Shown here: piece by piece, positions 12,393 to 25,185 of the stretch
How positions within the stretch are numbered: position 1 is the stretch's first letter
Layout: every line of letters begins with the position of its first letter
Assembly: GCA_039720395.1 (NCBI GenBank)
Contig: CM077832.1
Span: forward strand, 25,073,607 to 25,137,606
Length of the DNA stretch: 64,000 nt
Direction: 5' to 3'
Origin: Liquidambar formosana
Lineage: Eukaryota; Streptophyta; Magnoliopsida; Saxifragales; Altingiaceae
Translations under genes and position numbers: made by a program
Notes under the pieces: generated by a model
Seen by the model: the letters and a program-made list of their open reading frames with translations, nothing else
Told to the model about the DNA's origin: nothing
Database searches by the model: none

Positions 12393-12406
12393 AAAAGAGG
12401 GGCAAC
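12393..12406 (+). other. Polypurine tract of the gag-only element
   Basis: AAAAGAGGGGCAAC lies directly before the 3' LTR, where plus-strand DNA synthesis would be primed. Confidence 0.8.
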
Positions 12407-13994
12407 TATAGACACCCCATTTTATACTGGTTGCCATCTTAAGTCCCGTGGCTTCGATGATGAGTTTAGTGTGGTTATTCACAGATTATCCTTTAAGAAT
12501 TAGTGTGAATCACAGCATGGGATTTTTGGTTAAAATGAAAAGAAAATTATTTTATTAATTTAGCCATTTTTATCATGCCACTAACACGTGTACGTATGTG
12601 ATGAGTGTGTGTACACACATACGGTACATGTACATGCGTGTTAGCGGTCACTCTCCTAATTTTTAGAAAAGGTAATTTCCCTTTCCTATTCAGATTGGAA
12701 GACTTTTTAATTATTGGTAACCTCTATTGATTCTCCTGGAAACCTAGTCTAGGAAGGAAAGGGAAACCCTAGTTTTCAGCTATTTATACTCTTTTAATGC
12801 CTTAGAAAAGGGGGGAGGAGAATAGGGTTTTTAGATAGTGAAATTCGTCATAATTCAGTAGCAGTTTTTCTGAAACCAGTAATCATATTTTAATCATAAC
12901 TTTTGCATCTGAAGTCGGAATTCGATGAAATTAGTCTTCGTAGAAAGATAATTCAATTCTCTACAATGTTGTATTTCACGAGTTTTGTCCAATTCCAACG
13001 TTTTCATATCCAAAAACGCGATTGAACTTTCTGCTGTTGCAAAGTGACGAAAATCACTTTTCTTTTCTCCTATTCTCTTTTGTTTTCTATTTCTTTTCAA
13101 AGTTGAGTGAGTTTTGATCTCGTTGCTGTGATTACACTTTGAAGAAGAGGAGGATTCGTGTTGATTTGATTCAATCCAAAGACCTGAGGGGCCACGAACA
13201 AGCATAAAGTTGGTAAATTTAGTTTAACTTAGCTTTTGATTCTAGTTCTTCTTTTATTTTATTTTATGTTATTTTATTTCTGTCTAAAGCATGATTAGCA
13301 TGATTTAGGTTTAGTTTTCATATTTGTATTTATTTTTGTATTTTATTTATTTTGGAATGCACCATGTAGTGGATTCTCCATAAGGAGAAACTGGGGTTTT
13401 ATTATGTGGTAATTTGCTAGTATGTAGGTTTGTTGTATAATGGTCTATGGAAATTCACGTGTATACCTTCTCATGATATATATGTGGAGTTTCAAGAGAT
13501 GACATAAATTGCCAACGGGTGCGTACGCAATGATTGTATTGCATATTCAGTATATGGTATGCGTACACAGTAACTATCACTGCGTACGCACGAAAAGTAT
13601 TGGCAAATAGTTTCTTTTCTTTATCGTATTTATTCTAACAGTAGGGTAATCTGCATCTCCATTTTTTATGTTTATTCCGTATTTTTGCTTCTGTCATAAC
13701 ATTATGGTTTGTGTGCTGTTATTATTGTATGATTTAAGGTTAATTTTAATTGAACGGTTAGATTAATTAAAGCCATCGATCATGTGTGGGGGCCGGTTCC
13801 GACCGGGCGTGGTTGGGTGCCTAACACCTTCCCAGCTACGTACCCTAGCTTCAAACCCGAATCTCTGGTTATGACGAACTAGACCCTGCTAGGGTTCACT
13901 CGTTCCCAATATTGGGTGGCGACTCCTCTCCATGTTAGTCCTTTGAGGCTAATGCGTATTCTCGAGCTATATGGTTTAGGGCGTGGCGCTCACA
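12407..13994 (+). repeat. 3' LTR of the gag-only element
   Basis: 1,588 bp, matching the 5' LTR end to end. Its palindrome array has decayed differently: GCGTACGC is intact at 13521-13528 and 13582-13589, and mutated at 13541-13548 and 13561-13568. TSD TGAAC follows at 13995-13999. Confidence 0.92.
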
Positions 13995-14583
13995 TGAACC
14001 CAATGGGTCACACACTGATCATGCAAGAAGGGCTTTAAAGTCTATAAGAGAAAGGGTTTTAGTGAATAAAGAATAGTTCTTAATAGGCCTATTTGTATTT
14101 GATACAAATAATAGGGATTAATGTGTAATTAAGTGTAATTACACATAACCATATTAGGGTTTCTTCTCTATGGCCAGCCCGCTTTAGTGGGTTGCATATA
14201 TAAGTTACACTTATGTGTGACATGGCATGATGCTTGCACACTCCCAACCCTAGTTGTCCAAAGAGTTGGAGGCTCTCTTCTCTCTCTCTCTCTCTCTCTT
14301 CTCCACCTTTAGCAACAATAAGGAAGAAGAAAGAAAAGGCTTGAAGCTCTAGTTAGGTGTGGATACCGTTGGAGGCAGCACACTTAGACTGCTCATTCAC
14401 CGCTGTCCGAATTCAAAGCTTGGAGCAAAAAGGAGAAGACATTAAAACTGTAAGTGTTCTAACCCTCTTCGTAGTTAGGGTTTGATTTTGTATTATGCAT
14501 AGTTAGATTCATGGGATTGGGAATCGTAGGAAAAATTTTTATATTCCGCACTTCTATTTTTCCCTTTTGTTCGATTCCCAACA

Positions 14584-15689
14584 TAGCAAACTTCATATAG
14601 TTCCACCACCCAATGAGATTTTTTACTGAAGACCTCGTGTGTAGGTCTTGAAAGTTAGGCTAATCAAGAGAATTATTCATCAAGTTAGTGTAAAGATTGT
14701 GGGCATGCAATGATAATTGGTTTTTCAAAAAAATATATTGTTTTTTAAGTTCATGAAAGTATTGGTTTTTTGCTTCTAAAATCAATTAGAAATGAATGCC
14801 CACGACTTTGATTTGCAATAGTCATTAATTTTACAAAGGTTGGATGGAACTTGGGCATTTTATCAAACACTTGGTGGGTGTCATTTCCCAAGCTTTGAAA
14901 TGAAATTTTTCTATATCCAATCCTTGTCAAATTCAATGAGCATTGCAAACATTACTAGGAATATTCATAAGAAGATCATGGGAATGCATTTTAACCAATT
15001 AACAAAAATAAAAATTTCAAAGAAAAGTTGTTGAGTTAGGTAGGCTTACCTCTTGCTTGGAATGAATGAATGAGAGGTGATTCTCCGGTTCAAGCAACAA
15101 TTTGTCTTGTGGAACATCATAGATTGGTACTTTGTATCCATTCTTTGTTCCCAAGAATGGATACTTTGTGTTGGGATCTTGATTGGAATCCATTGTTGGT
15201 GGGTAAGCTTGTTTTGAAGCAAAATGGGTTTAATGAGTTTTGATTTGCAAAGATGTTGCAAAATGGTTGATTTTGTTGTTAAATTGGATGTTAGAGTTGT
15301 TATTTTATGTATTTGAATCAATCTTGAAATGTGGATTTGAATAGCTTTGAGTATAGGAATGATTTTGGAAAATGGGGTATGTGTTCTAGAGATAGAAACT
15401 CTCTATTTTCGGTTGGAGAATGAGGGGAATGAATAGTGCCTTAAGGGTTTTAAAAATCTATAATTTTTTGCATTAGGCTCGGATAACCCCCAAGCCTTGG
15501 GAGGCTAGCTGCCTGCGCCCAGGTGGCTAGCCTCCCAAGGTCAGGCTACATGTTTTGGCTTTTGTTTTCCCATTTTGTTTTGCCTTGGCGCGTGATCAAA
15601 CCTTCTTTAAAATGAGATGTTGGACACTTTGTGAGTTTAAAATCAAACATATTTCATCTTGATATTAATTCCATGAATTGATTTTAAGT
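14584..15689 (+). other. Internal region of a Tat-like element, no recognisable gene
   Basis: This lies between the copia LTR and the tandem array of the next element. No gag or pol motif is visible. Minus-strand open frames exist (91 codons at 15046-15321) but resemble nothing known. Some Tat elements carry an extra antisense ORF at this location, so a decayed one is possible. Confidence 0.45.
15495..15540. repeat. GC-rich inverted repeat related to the LTR hairpins
   Basis: Perfect 15-bp arms CCTTGGGAGGCTAGC (15495-15509) and GCTAGCCTCCCAAGG (15526-15540). The GGCTAGCC core is shared with the hairpins at 64-143 and 17183-17262, but this one is in the internal region. Confidence 0.85.
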
Positions 15690-16370
15690 GCAAAAGGGTT
15701 GAACATATTTCCCCTATTCCATGCTAATTCAAATATCAAAGGATTGAATATATTTCCCTTATTCCCTGTTAATTCAAATATCAATGGGTTGAATATATTT
15801 CCCCATTTCAATCTCAATCTCAGTTCTAATGGGTCGAATATATTTCCCCATTTCAATTTCAATCTCAATGGGTCGAATATATTTCCTTATTTCAAGTCTC
15901 AGTTATCAATTTCAATGAGTCGAATATATTTCCTCATTTCAATCTTCATTTATCAATCTCAATGAGTCGAATATATTTCCTCATTTCAATCTTCAATGTA
16001 AATATCAATGGGTTGAATATATTTCCCCATTTCAAATCTCAGTTATCAATCTCAATGAGTCGAATATATTTCCTTATTTCAATCTTCAATGTCAATCTCA
16101 ATGGGTTGAATATATTTCCCCATTTCAAATCTCAATTATTAATGTCAATGAATTGAATAGATTTCCTCATTTAAAATTTTAAAGGATCGAATATATTTCC
16201 CCATTTCAATCTCAATCTCAGTCTCAATGGGTTGAATATATTTCCCCATTTCAATGTCTCTCAAGCTTCTATAGGGTTTAATATATTTCCCTTAATTATC
16301 ATTTTACAAGGTTGAATATATTTCCCTTGTCTCTTTAAATCACTATGAGTTGAATATATTTCCTCATATC
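15690..16370. repeat. Degenerate tandem array with GAATATATTTCCCC units
   Basis: About 16 copies of a variable-length unit (roughly 36-60 bp) built on GGGTTGAATATATTTCCCC, ATTTCAATCTCAAT and similar. It ends about 90 bp before the polypurine tract. This is a second instance in the window of a 3'-end tandem array in a Tat-like element. Confidence 0.85.
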
Positions 16371-16457
16371 CATATTGGTGTCAGTGCGTGATTCTCCAGG
16401 CAATTAGGCAAAAATGGGTTGTTTTTTATCATTGGCTCATAAGTGTAACTTATTTTT

Positions 16458-16472
16458 CCAATGAGGGGCTTC
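16458..16472 (+). other. Polypurine tract before 3' LTR
   Basis: CCAATGAGGGGCTTC precedes TGTCACACCCC, so the following LTR is a 3' LTR rather than a solo LTR. Confidence 0.7.
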
Positions 16473-17182
16473 TGTCACACCCCATTTTTGCACCACCTTA
16501 CTAGGTTTTGTCATTCCCTATAGGCTTTTGTTTTGTTTTTGAGTCTAGTCACTTGCATTAGGTTTTTAGAGTCCTAAGGATAATAGATATGAATTTTGGT
16601 TCAATTTAGAGTTGATCTTGAGGGTTAAATAAGAGTTTTTGTAACATGAGGGGCATAATTGTCTTTTAGGTCATGAATTTTTCATTTGACTTTAAGATGA
16701 TCTCCAAATTGTCAATTGGAGTTCATATTGGTGCATATGAGGTATTTATAGGTTCAATTTAGTAAATTAATAGATTAGGGTTAAAATGGCTTATAATGGT
16801 TCAAGTTGGTTAAAAGACTCATTTCGGTTGGCTCAATTTGGCTCACAATTACCAACCAAATCTCTTCAATTTGACTTTAATTAGTCTTTATTTTATCCTC
16901 AAAAGTGTTTTGGAATGTTCAATTTTGGTTTGGAAAGCATTTGGTTCGATCCTATGTGCATACCTATGCTTTGCAATAGTAGTGCATAGCGGTTAATCGC
17001 CTTTGTAAAACCTAACCATGCACCCATGGTTAGTGGTTTTTTTCCCTAAAATGTTCAAAAATGTATTTTTCATCAAAACACGGTCGTTTTGGCTTTTATT
17101 TCATCAAAATCGGAATTAATTTGACCTATAAAACACTTCTGGAAGGAAAGAAGTCCAAAAAAAGGGAAAAACTGAAGATGGG

Positions 17183-17262
17183 CTCAGGTGACCACCCAAG
17201 CCTGGGCAGCTAGCCGCTTAGGCCTAGGTGTCTAGCCGCCCAGCCCTAGGTGGTCACTCGAG
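17183..17262. repeat. 80-bp hairpin in LTR, counterpart of 64-143
   Basis: The outer arms CTCAGGTGACCACC and GGTGGTCACTCGAG pair with two mismatches; the interior again centres on CTAGCCGC-type words. Overall length is exactly 80 bp as in the other LTR, though many bases differ. Confidence 0.85.
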
Positions 17263-17449
17263 GCCTCATTTCTATTTTTGTTGAAGCAGGACTTTTTTCC
17301 TATTTTGACGGATTTGGACTCTTTTGAACGAATTTCCTTCTAATTTTTGGTAACTTTTGAGTTCCTTAAGCCTCAAGGGAGTCTATAACAACCCTTGGAT
17401 TGATTTTTAGGGTTTTAATCCTAGCCATTGATTTACCCTACCTAAATTC

Positions 17450-17457
17450 TATAAATA
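17450..17457 (+). promoter_or_regulatory. LTR TATA box
   Basis: TATAAATA in context TTCTATAAATAGCCC, at the place equivalent to 331-338 in the related LTR. Confidence 0.6.
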
Positions 17458-18980
17458 GCCCACTATGTTTCAACATTAAGGGAACCACTTTTATGCATTA
17501 AACCTAAGTTCTAGGAGAGTGAGAGAGAAAGTTCTAAAGGAAAGCTGGAGTTCTCATGGGAGGCTTGAAGAGAGTTGTTTTAAGTTGTTCACAAGAGAAT
17601 GAGAGAGTCTCTATAGCAACAAAGAAAGCTTAACCTAAGGTATGATGCTATCTCTATAGTGCTAAAATTAGGGTTTCTTGTAAAATAGTTCTATTGCATG
17701 CTGAAGTTAGGATTTTTATCATGTATTAATGCTTTACTTAGTTAATATACATGATTTAAATGCTATTAATGATTAGTTTCACATGCTTTAGAGTTATTCT
17801 ATAGGATTTAATGCATAGTTTTGATTCTAAGATTTCCATTGTCCTTATTTTGGGTAAGTTTCATATAGCATGTTAGGTTAGGGTTTTTGAGTTGTTTTTT
17901 TTTCATGATTGTTAAATATATTATGCATGTAGAATAATCATGATAAGTGTTGCATTCATGTTAGTGGATTTCTAGGTTTTTGTGCATGTTAATTGAGTCA
18001 CAGTATTAGAGTTGCATTAGGGTTTTTGTTATCTTATTATTCTTGTTATTTACATGATTAATAGATGATTTTAGGCTTTAATTCAATTCTGTCCAGATTT
18101 GTATTTTGTTCTTTTTGCTTTGTTTTGAGCATGTGTAAGGGTGCAAATATGTGTGGTAATTGCCTTATTACAAATAAGATTGCTATTACTCAAATTTTGC
18201 TATTGCTTGGAGTAAATTGCACAAGGTAAGTAGGGTATGAAAGTGTCCTAATTTTCTTTCCTTAGTCTTTCCTTTCTCCTTCCTTTCTCCCTTTTAGGGT
18301 TATTTCTTAATATGGATATATGGTAAATTTCTAAAAGTTTCCTTATAAAATAAGTTGCATTTTTATCAAAAGTTTCCATCTTGTGGAAGTTGCTTAATTC
18401 CAAACTTTGTTTATTTATCACATTTTCCATTTTTTTTTTTTTAAATTAGTAAATTTAGGGTTTTTACCATAAGTTCATATTAGGTTATAACCCCATTCAA
18501 TTCGAACTACGTGGACTCTGATCCATGTATTTCTATGCATGGTACGTAAGCGCTCACTTTGAGGTTCAAGTCAGCCTTTTGATCAAAGAATCCTAGTTTT
18601 CTTTTTTTTTTCTTTTTTTTTTTTTTAAATTTTATTTGTTTATTGTAAATGGATAAATGGATGGATATATGCATGCTATCTTGTGGTGATATTTGTTGAT
18701 TTTTGAGTCAAAAGACTTTAATCTAGCCCAAAGAAACTAAAAGTCTGATTAGGATGATATGGGTGCCTATAAGCTTTGCCTAGAACCTTCCTATGCCATA
18801 ACTTAGCCTCCGAATCCTTAGTTTATTTGGTTTCCAAAAAGACTTTTTTTGCCTTTTCTTTTTAAACATGGAGTCATTCAATTGTTTTTTTAAAATTTTT
18901 TTTAGGGTTTTCCTTGTTTCCTTTAAAAAATAAGGTGTCGACCCCTTTTTAATCATGTAGGCCACTTTCCAGGGTTCACA

Positions 18981-20159
18981 CCAGTTTTTCCCAATAGGCC
19001 AATTTGTAACCTATTTTTGACCTATCAAACATCAAAATCATGAAATTTTCGTAAAATACAATATTATCGGGCTTTTAATCTTCTTTCCAAGGACACCAAT
19101 TTTCCATCAAACGGACTTCAGAGTCAAAAGATATTTCCAAACTACGGTGACTACTCCAAACTTCCTTTTTAGTTTTCTTTCCAACTTTAGGGATTGCCAA
19201 TTCCTTTGCTCAAATATTCTAAAATTGATGCTCTTCAACCTTACAAAACTTCCATATAATTCCAATAAATTAAATAAGGCTTGACCATTCCAAAATAAGC
19301 TTAGCTTTTAAATTTGTCACCAATTGTAAGAAATTTGCTTCCTACAAAAATAAAACACGCATTAATACACAAGTTTAAGCATAATAACATGTATTAAGAA
19401 ACGTCATGTATAATTTGTAAAATGTGGAATTAAGCGCAACATATATGTAATAATGCTACTAAAAATATGACATTAATGTAATTTTAAGCTATTATCACCA
19501 ACTTATTAATATGGGGTACTAAACATAGCCATAGGGATAGAGAAAAGAAGGAGAAAGGGAACCTTTTCCATTCAACAATGTTGAGAAAGAGAGAAAAACG
19601 AGTCTCCAGTAATAGATTTGGTGATTTTCTAGCCAAATATAGCTGTTGAATCTTATGATCTATTTGTTCCTCACATTTGTGTATTGTTTTGATGTCCATT
19701 GATTTGGGGAAAATTTGAGTGTCCCCATATTTAATATAGATTTGAGTATAGGATTGGAAAAGGTTTTTCTGCATTTTTTACTCAAATTTGAATTTGATAT
19801 AAGTTGAGTAAGGGCTGGAGATGCTCTTACCTAAGGTAATCTTTAGAGTTTATCTGTTGCTATACTTCTACTTCTCTTTTTCTACTTTAAAGCATTGTTC
19901 TAAAATTACAATTAATTAATAATTAAATATTTATTATATCGTGATGACATCATAGTTTTAACTTGGTTGACCCGACGGCTAAAAACCCTTAACTCGGCAA
20001 CTTTTCCGATGAACAATATGGGTTTTTTCAAGTGAAGTCCAAATAGGACCCGCCCATATGTTTGAATATCAGGTGCATCGCACGTGCAGGATTTCAAGGG
20101 ATCATAAATGAAACGATCCAAAATTTGCTCACTTTGGGACAAACTCCAAATCCACACGA
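18981..20159. other. Intergenic flank and presumed promoter of the J-protein gene
   Basis: AT-rich unique sequence without a recognisable gene. The last 250 bp contain TGACATCA (about 19942), TTGACC (about 19964) and GCACGTGC (about 20078), words that resemble plant bZIP, WRKY and bHLH sites. No clear TATA box. Whether these sites function cannot be judged from the sequence. Confidence 0.4.
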
Positions 20160-20417
20160 TTGCGAATTGTGGTGTCTTCTTCGTATTCTCTTTTCACCTT
20201 CCAAGATCCACCACACAAACCCAGATTTTCTTTCAATTTAAAATTTAATTTTAGAGAAAGAAAAACGGAGATATTTCTCATAAAAAGCTTGAGGAACATA
20301 TGAACAAGTGAATCATCAGTAATCGGTTCATTGGCTTGCGTTTTCCTCTTCATGAAATGAAGTATGTTTTAGATAATAAACCTTTCTACTCCATCCCCAT
20401 TATTATCATTGTAGCAG
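20160..20417 (+). other. Presumed 5' UTR of the J-protein gene
   Basis: CT- and AT-rich leader ahead of the ATG at 20418. A stop in frame with that ATG (TAG, 20412-20414) precedes it, so translation in this frame cannot start further upstream. The transcription start is not determinable here. Confidence 0.45.
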
Positions 20418-23400
20418 ATGGAAAGCACCGATAACACCATCCACAAGGTAATCAACTAATCCGATTTACCTACCTCATTTTTCTTTTTCCCTTCTTCTTT
20501 ACTTTTTCTGCTAACTTTTTTTTTTTTTTTTTTTTTTTAAATTTAAAAAATCTTGCAAGTATTTAATGAATCCCTCATTACCTTTTTGATATTCTAGGGT
20601 TGTATTTCTATTTTATTTATTTCCATTTTATTTCTCTGTTTGATCGCCGAGAAAAAAGTAGGAACGGAATAGAATGTGAAATTTTGGGTCATAGAATTTG
20701 CATTATTTGTTACCCAAGAAAACAATAGCTGAGTTTATTACAACTATTGGTTACTTGAGTTGAGCTTCCTTTTGTGTGTGTGTGTCTGTGTCATTTTTAG
20801 ATAATCAAAACATATGAGATTTGATTCATGGTTCTAGTTTTTATTGCTTTTCCACAGTTTTTCTCAGGAATCAGATGGAGGGCTATAGTTTCAATACTTT
20901 CTTCTTCTTCTTCTTCTTTTTTTTTTTTTTTTGGATTTATATGTGAATAACTGTGTAGGGAAACTTATTCACTTTACCGTGAAAAATATTAATGAAAATT
21001 ACTTTTATGAGCTATCTTGGTGTCTGCATTGTCATTATTATTTTTTTATCAACAGCGAAGAAATTTTATTGATAAAAAAGAAAAACAAAGGGGTACAATG
21101 AAGTGACAAGAAGTCCACCTAGAAAGCTTAAAAGAAAACAAAAAGAGAACACCACCTAAATAGCACAAACCGCCTTCCAATCACTCTTAATAATAAACAA
21201 AGGAATCCTCTAAAATAGCCTTGATTTTGAGGCCCAAAAGTAAGCTAAGAAATAAACTCTATCACATAACGCATCCACCCAACCTTCCCTTCCTTAAAAA
21301 ATCCTAGCATTCCTCTCTAGCCATAAAACCATAAAAAGTGCATCATAGCGCATTTCCATAGTGTTGCTTTCTTCTTATCTTGCCCAAAGCCCTCAAATCC
21401 AAACTCAAACAACTATGTGGAATAAAACGGAGCAACCCAAAGCTCGCCCCCAATTTGAAACAGCCTCTGCCACAACCCCCACGCCACTTGGACTATGCAA
21501 AAAAAGATGATCTATAGACTCAGCCTTCTGTTGCACATAATGCACCACCAGGAAGATAACAAAAAGAAGGTCTTCTTGTTTGAAACTTGTCATTGGTATG
21601 AATTTTTCTGTGAGCATGGACCAAGCAAACACTTGCACCTTAAAGAGGCACTTTAGCTCTCCAAATAATTGAAGATGGAGAAAACAGCGGCACACTCAAA
21701 TCATCAACCAAAACACCAAAGAATGACTTGCAAGAAAACACTCCTGATGAATGGGCTAACCACTTCCTCCTATTTGGAACTGAATCTCTCAAACCCAAAC
21801 CTTCAGTAAGGACAATAAGGAGGAAAGCTCAAACACCCCTGATCATTTAGAATGCGAAAAAACCTAAATCCCAAGTGATAGGGAAAGAAGGAGAAGAAGT
21901 CAAGAAACCTTGGAAGAAATAGAAGCATTGTGAGCTTTGGTTGCTGCATAATGATTAAAGGATAGAGTTTGCCTTGGAAAATTATTAGAAGTCTGAACTT
22001 TGGTTACTTGAAAATCTTTCCCTAGTGGGCAGTAGAGGAACCAGAAAGTTGATTTAGAGAGGCCAAACCTTGGTTGATTTTTAAAATTTAATCTTAATTC
22101 AAAATACCAAAGAAATCAATTGACTATAAATCTTTACACTTTTTCCTACTTTTCAAGAACAATATAAAAGAAAAATTTTGAGCTAACAACGAATGTTTTG
22201 AAAAATTTTGATAGGTGGTTGTCATCAAAGTGGTGAACTAATAATGTGAAACGACGGAGGTAAAGCCACTCCAATGGTAGAGCAGCTAAGGTAAAAAAAC
22301 CTAGAGGCTACAAAAAATTTGAGAAGGGCCAAACCTATAATTAATAAAAAAAATTAGGTATAGAATACAAGGGAAAAAAAAAAATCCAGCAGGGACAGCC
22401 AACCCTCCTGAGGCACATGTACTTCCACCTTTGCTAGTTGGGAAATTCATTTTAACAACTATTAAGATACTTGTCTGAAATTTAATGGGAATCCTGTTCT
22501 GATGATGGAAACATGTAGCAACCTTTTGGATGTCCCATGGAAATTAAATGGCTCCATTGCAATTTTACATAGCATTCAAGGTACAAATCCATTATCCTGA
22601 ATTGGAGAATTTTTAATTTTTTTTTTTAAAAAAAAAAAAAAAAAAGAAAGGAAAAGAAAAGAAATTGGAGTCATCATCATAGCTAAGGGAATAGAATCAC
22701 TTCTGGAAATGCATGCAGAACTCCATTTTTTATTTTTTTTTTTGTTGAAAAAAATTTGGAAAATGCTTATGAAACATAGGTTTTGTTGGGTTCTCAGTTA
22801 GAACAAGGGAAGGGAAAGGAATAATTAAAATGGTTTCCCCTCTTAAGCATTTTATTTTATTTTTTATTAAAAAAAAAAAAACATGCCTTTCCTTTCTCTC
22901 GTTCTTTTGAAGAATCAAATGGAGGGTTAATTTTTGTTTTTGTGAAAACACTAAGGAAACATGTTTTTTTGTATTAATTAAATATGCTTTGAAAACATTT
23001 GGGCAATTAGGCCCCATATGGTTCGCATTTCAAAAACTATTTTCCATTTTGGAAAAGAAAAAATGACACTGGCAAAGAAAACGTGTTGGGTAAGATGTTT
23101 CAAAAACTATATATATATATATTTAAAAACAATTCTGAAAATGTGCCATTCTCCAGAATAGTCAATAAGTAGTTTTCTGCATTTAAAAATTTGGGCCATT
23201 TAATGACCAAAACCAACCTGAAAATGATGAGTTTTATAAAATTTTCATAGTTGTCATTTAAATGATAGTTTTCAAAAAACTCTTCATAGGATACGAACCA
23301 AACAGGCCTTTAATATCTCAGTGTTTTGATGACATTTTAGTTTGTAGTTTTTAGGAAAAGGTAGGAAAAGAAAACAAATTAGAGTTGTAGATCTTGGAGC

Positions 23401-25154
23401 TCTGTTTGGCAAGTGGTATCGTATAACCCAATTACATGTTAAGGATTTCTCTAGACTAGTCTAGATTATCGTATTTATAGACTAGTGCAGGATGTTTTTT
23501 GCTTTCATTTACATTACTTTGGAGTTTAATTGGTTTGGTTCGATTTAGTGTTGATAGACATCAATGAGAGAAACTGGAAGAGAGGTGTTAAAACCATGCA
23601 ACATTTCGGAAGAACTAGTTTATGGTGGAGTGCTGGCTTTTTAGCCCTCTACTAGAATACAATAACCCAGTTTATAGCTTAAAAGTGTGTTGGAAAAACT
23701 CACATTTCTGGTGCCTGTTATTTCTACCCTAGATCCGAGTGATGTAATCCTGTAGTCAAACAGTATATGGATTATTCAGTATTTTTGAAGCAGCATAACA
23801 AATACTTCATTCAGTTGAGTCTAGTGCAACTAGTTGGCTTAGTTTATGTGGTCTTTTCCATTATACAGGTACCAAAACAAGATAAATGTAAAATTCAGCA
23901 TATAATGTTCTTTCTTTTCCTCATTATTTTAGCAAAGGAATGGAGGGTAGGTACATTTTCTTCACATTTGGGTTCTTCGCACGTTTTCTTGATGCTTTTT
24001 GACAGAGTTTCTTTTTAGGTTTGTCTTTAGATTTCCTAATTGTTTCAAAATGTTTCCCTAATCAAAGTACCCATATTTTATGTTATTCCTGCTTCTGGCT
24101 TCTGTTTCTCATATAATTTCATACTTTATTTCCAAATTGGTAAATTTGGTTGGAAATCACTGTTAATTGTCAGTTGTATGCCATGAAAGCAAAGGAAAAT
24201 GAATAAAAAATCACAGGAGTAGCTGGAGTAAACTATGGAATTCAGGCTTTTGCCAGTTTGATCAATATCAAGTCTGAGATAAATCAGATAATTAATGGAA
24301 AATTGTCCTACTCCTTTAACTATAAATTTGCATGTCATTTTCTCTGGGTCTCTGTTATTTGGAGGGGGGCACGAGCAATCTGAGCAAGAGTTCCTATGTA
24401 TTATATATTTCTTCAAACAGTCCTTGTGAATTTGTTAAAAAACTTCCGACCAATTGTTGATCAGAATTTCTTGTCTCTTTGATTTTTTCCTTCTGCATTA
24501 TATTTTTGGTCAAGGAAATGTATATTTTGATTATCCTTCACATTTTATAGTCTGTTATTTTATCTGAAGGGCATAGGTTTTACTCAGGGTACCATACTTT
24601 CTAATATCACTTGGGAGCTGTTTGGAAGAACCCAAAAACCGGCCAGCTGTGTATAGCATGGCTGAGTTTTTCTTTCATAGTTTGGTAAATCCAACTTACC
24701 AAGATAATCAGGTTTTTTTTTTTTCTAATGATTTTTCGGCCAAATCTGTGTTTACCTATTCCTACAAAAAGTTGATTTTTTCATCACCAAAAAACACAAA
24801 GGGTATTAAGAGCTCTTAAACCTAACTTACTTCTATTGACCATCACAGTCTTCATCAACGTAGAACAAGCACAATCTTCATCTAGGTTGAAGAATGACCA
24901 TGGAAGAAATATGTGTTCTTCTCTCTTTTATTTCAACTAATATAATTTCCATGGATGATATACTGCCTCCCACGAGCATAGTGTCGTTGTAGCTGGGTCT
25001 GGTTCCAATAGAAAAGTGTCTCCATGGATGAAATACAAACTCCCAATGGGCATAATCTGGTTGTAGCTGTGTCATATTCTGGTAGCTGGAGTGACAATAG
25101 CCTTGTTGTGTGTCAATTACGTGTGTAGAATCCTGCTTGTGTTCTTCTTTTCAC

Positions 25155-25185
<31 letters not shown>

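Larger units (their letters stand above)
4674..13994 (+). mobile_element. Complete non-autonomous LTR retrotransposon with gag only (TR-GAG-like, Tat-like)
   Basis: The 9,321-bp element has two 1,588-bp LTRs, a perfect 5-bp TSD (TGAAC), a PBS, gag remnants and a polypurine tract. The LTRs start TATAGACACC (probably TGTAGACACC originally) and end CTCACA. Counting by eye I find about 87 substitutions between the LTRs and no indels, near 5.5% divergence. At 1.3e-8 per site per year, a rate borrowed from grasses, that would be roughly 2 million years. No protease, RT, RNase H or integrase motif is visible between gag (ends about 8668) and the 3' LTR. This fits TR-GAG elements; PBS and U5 suggest the Tat/Ogre group. 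Confidence 0.9.
3582..14583 (+). mobile_element. 3' LTR of the copia element, split by an inserted LTR element
   Basis: The LTR begins TGTTAGGATT right after the purine tract and ends CCCAACA, giving inverted ends TGTT and AACA. The LTR proper is 3582-4673 plus 14000-14583, about 1.68 kb. The rest is a complete LTR element with duplicated target TGAAC (4669-4673 and 13995-13999). The LTR TATA box TATATAAG is at 14197-14204, so the inserted element sits in U3. The right flank begins TAGCA; the partner duplication is not visible. Confidence 0.8.
16473..18980 (+). mobile_element. 3' LTR of a Tat-like gypsy element
   Basis: 2,508 bp, from TGTCACACCCC to AGGGTTCACA. It is homologous to the LTR at 1-2643: hairpin at 17183-17262, TATAAATA at 17450-17457, the U5 stretch with TAGCCTCCGAATCC, and a diverged PBS-like motif TGTCGACCCC at 18936-18945. 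The flank after 18980 has no PBS. The 5' half of the element is missing from the window or lost. Confidence 0.8.

Noticed and set aside
4674..13994. Autonomous Ogre element
   Set aside because: PBS and U5 suit the group, but there is no RT, RNase H, integrase or protease motif, and the size is too small.
15678..16156. Plus-strand ORFs with NIFPHFN repeats
   Set aside because: They are translations of the GAATATATTTCCCC tandem array, with stops and variable unit length.
22270..22330. tRNA-like words (AATGGTAGAGCAG) in intron 1
   Set aside because: No B box at the right distance and no cloverleaf pairing.
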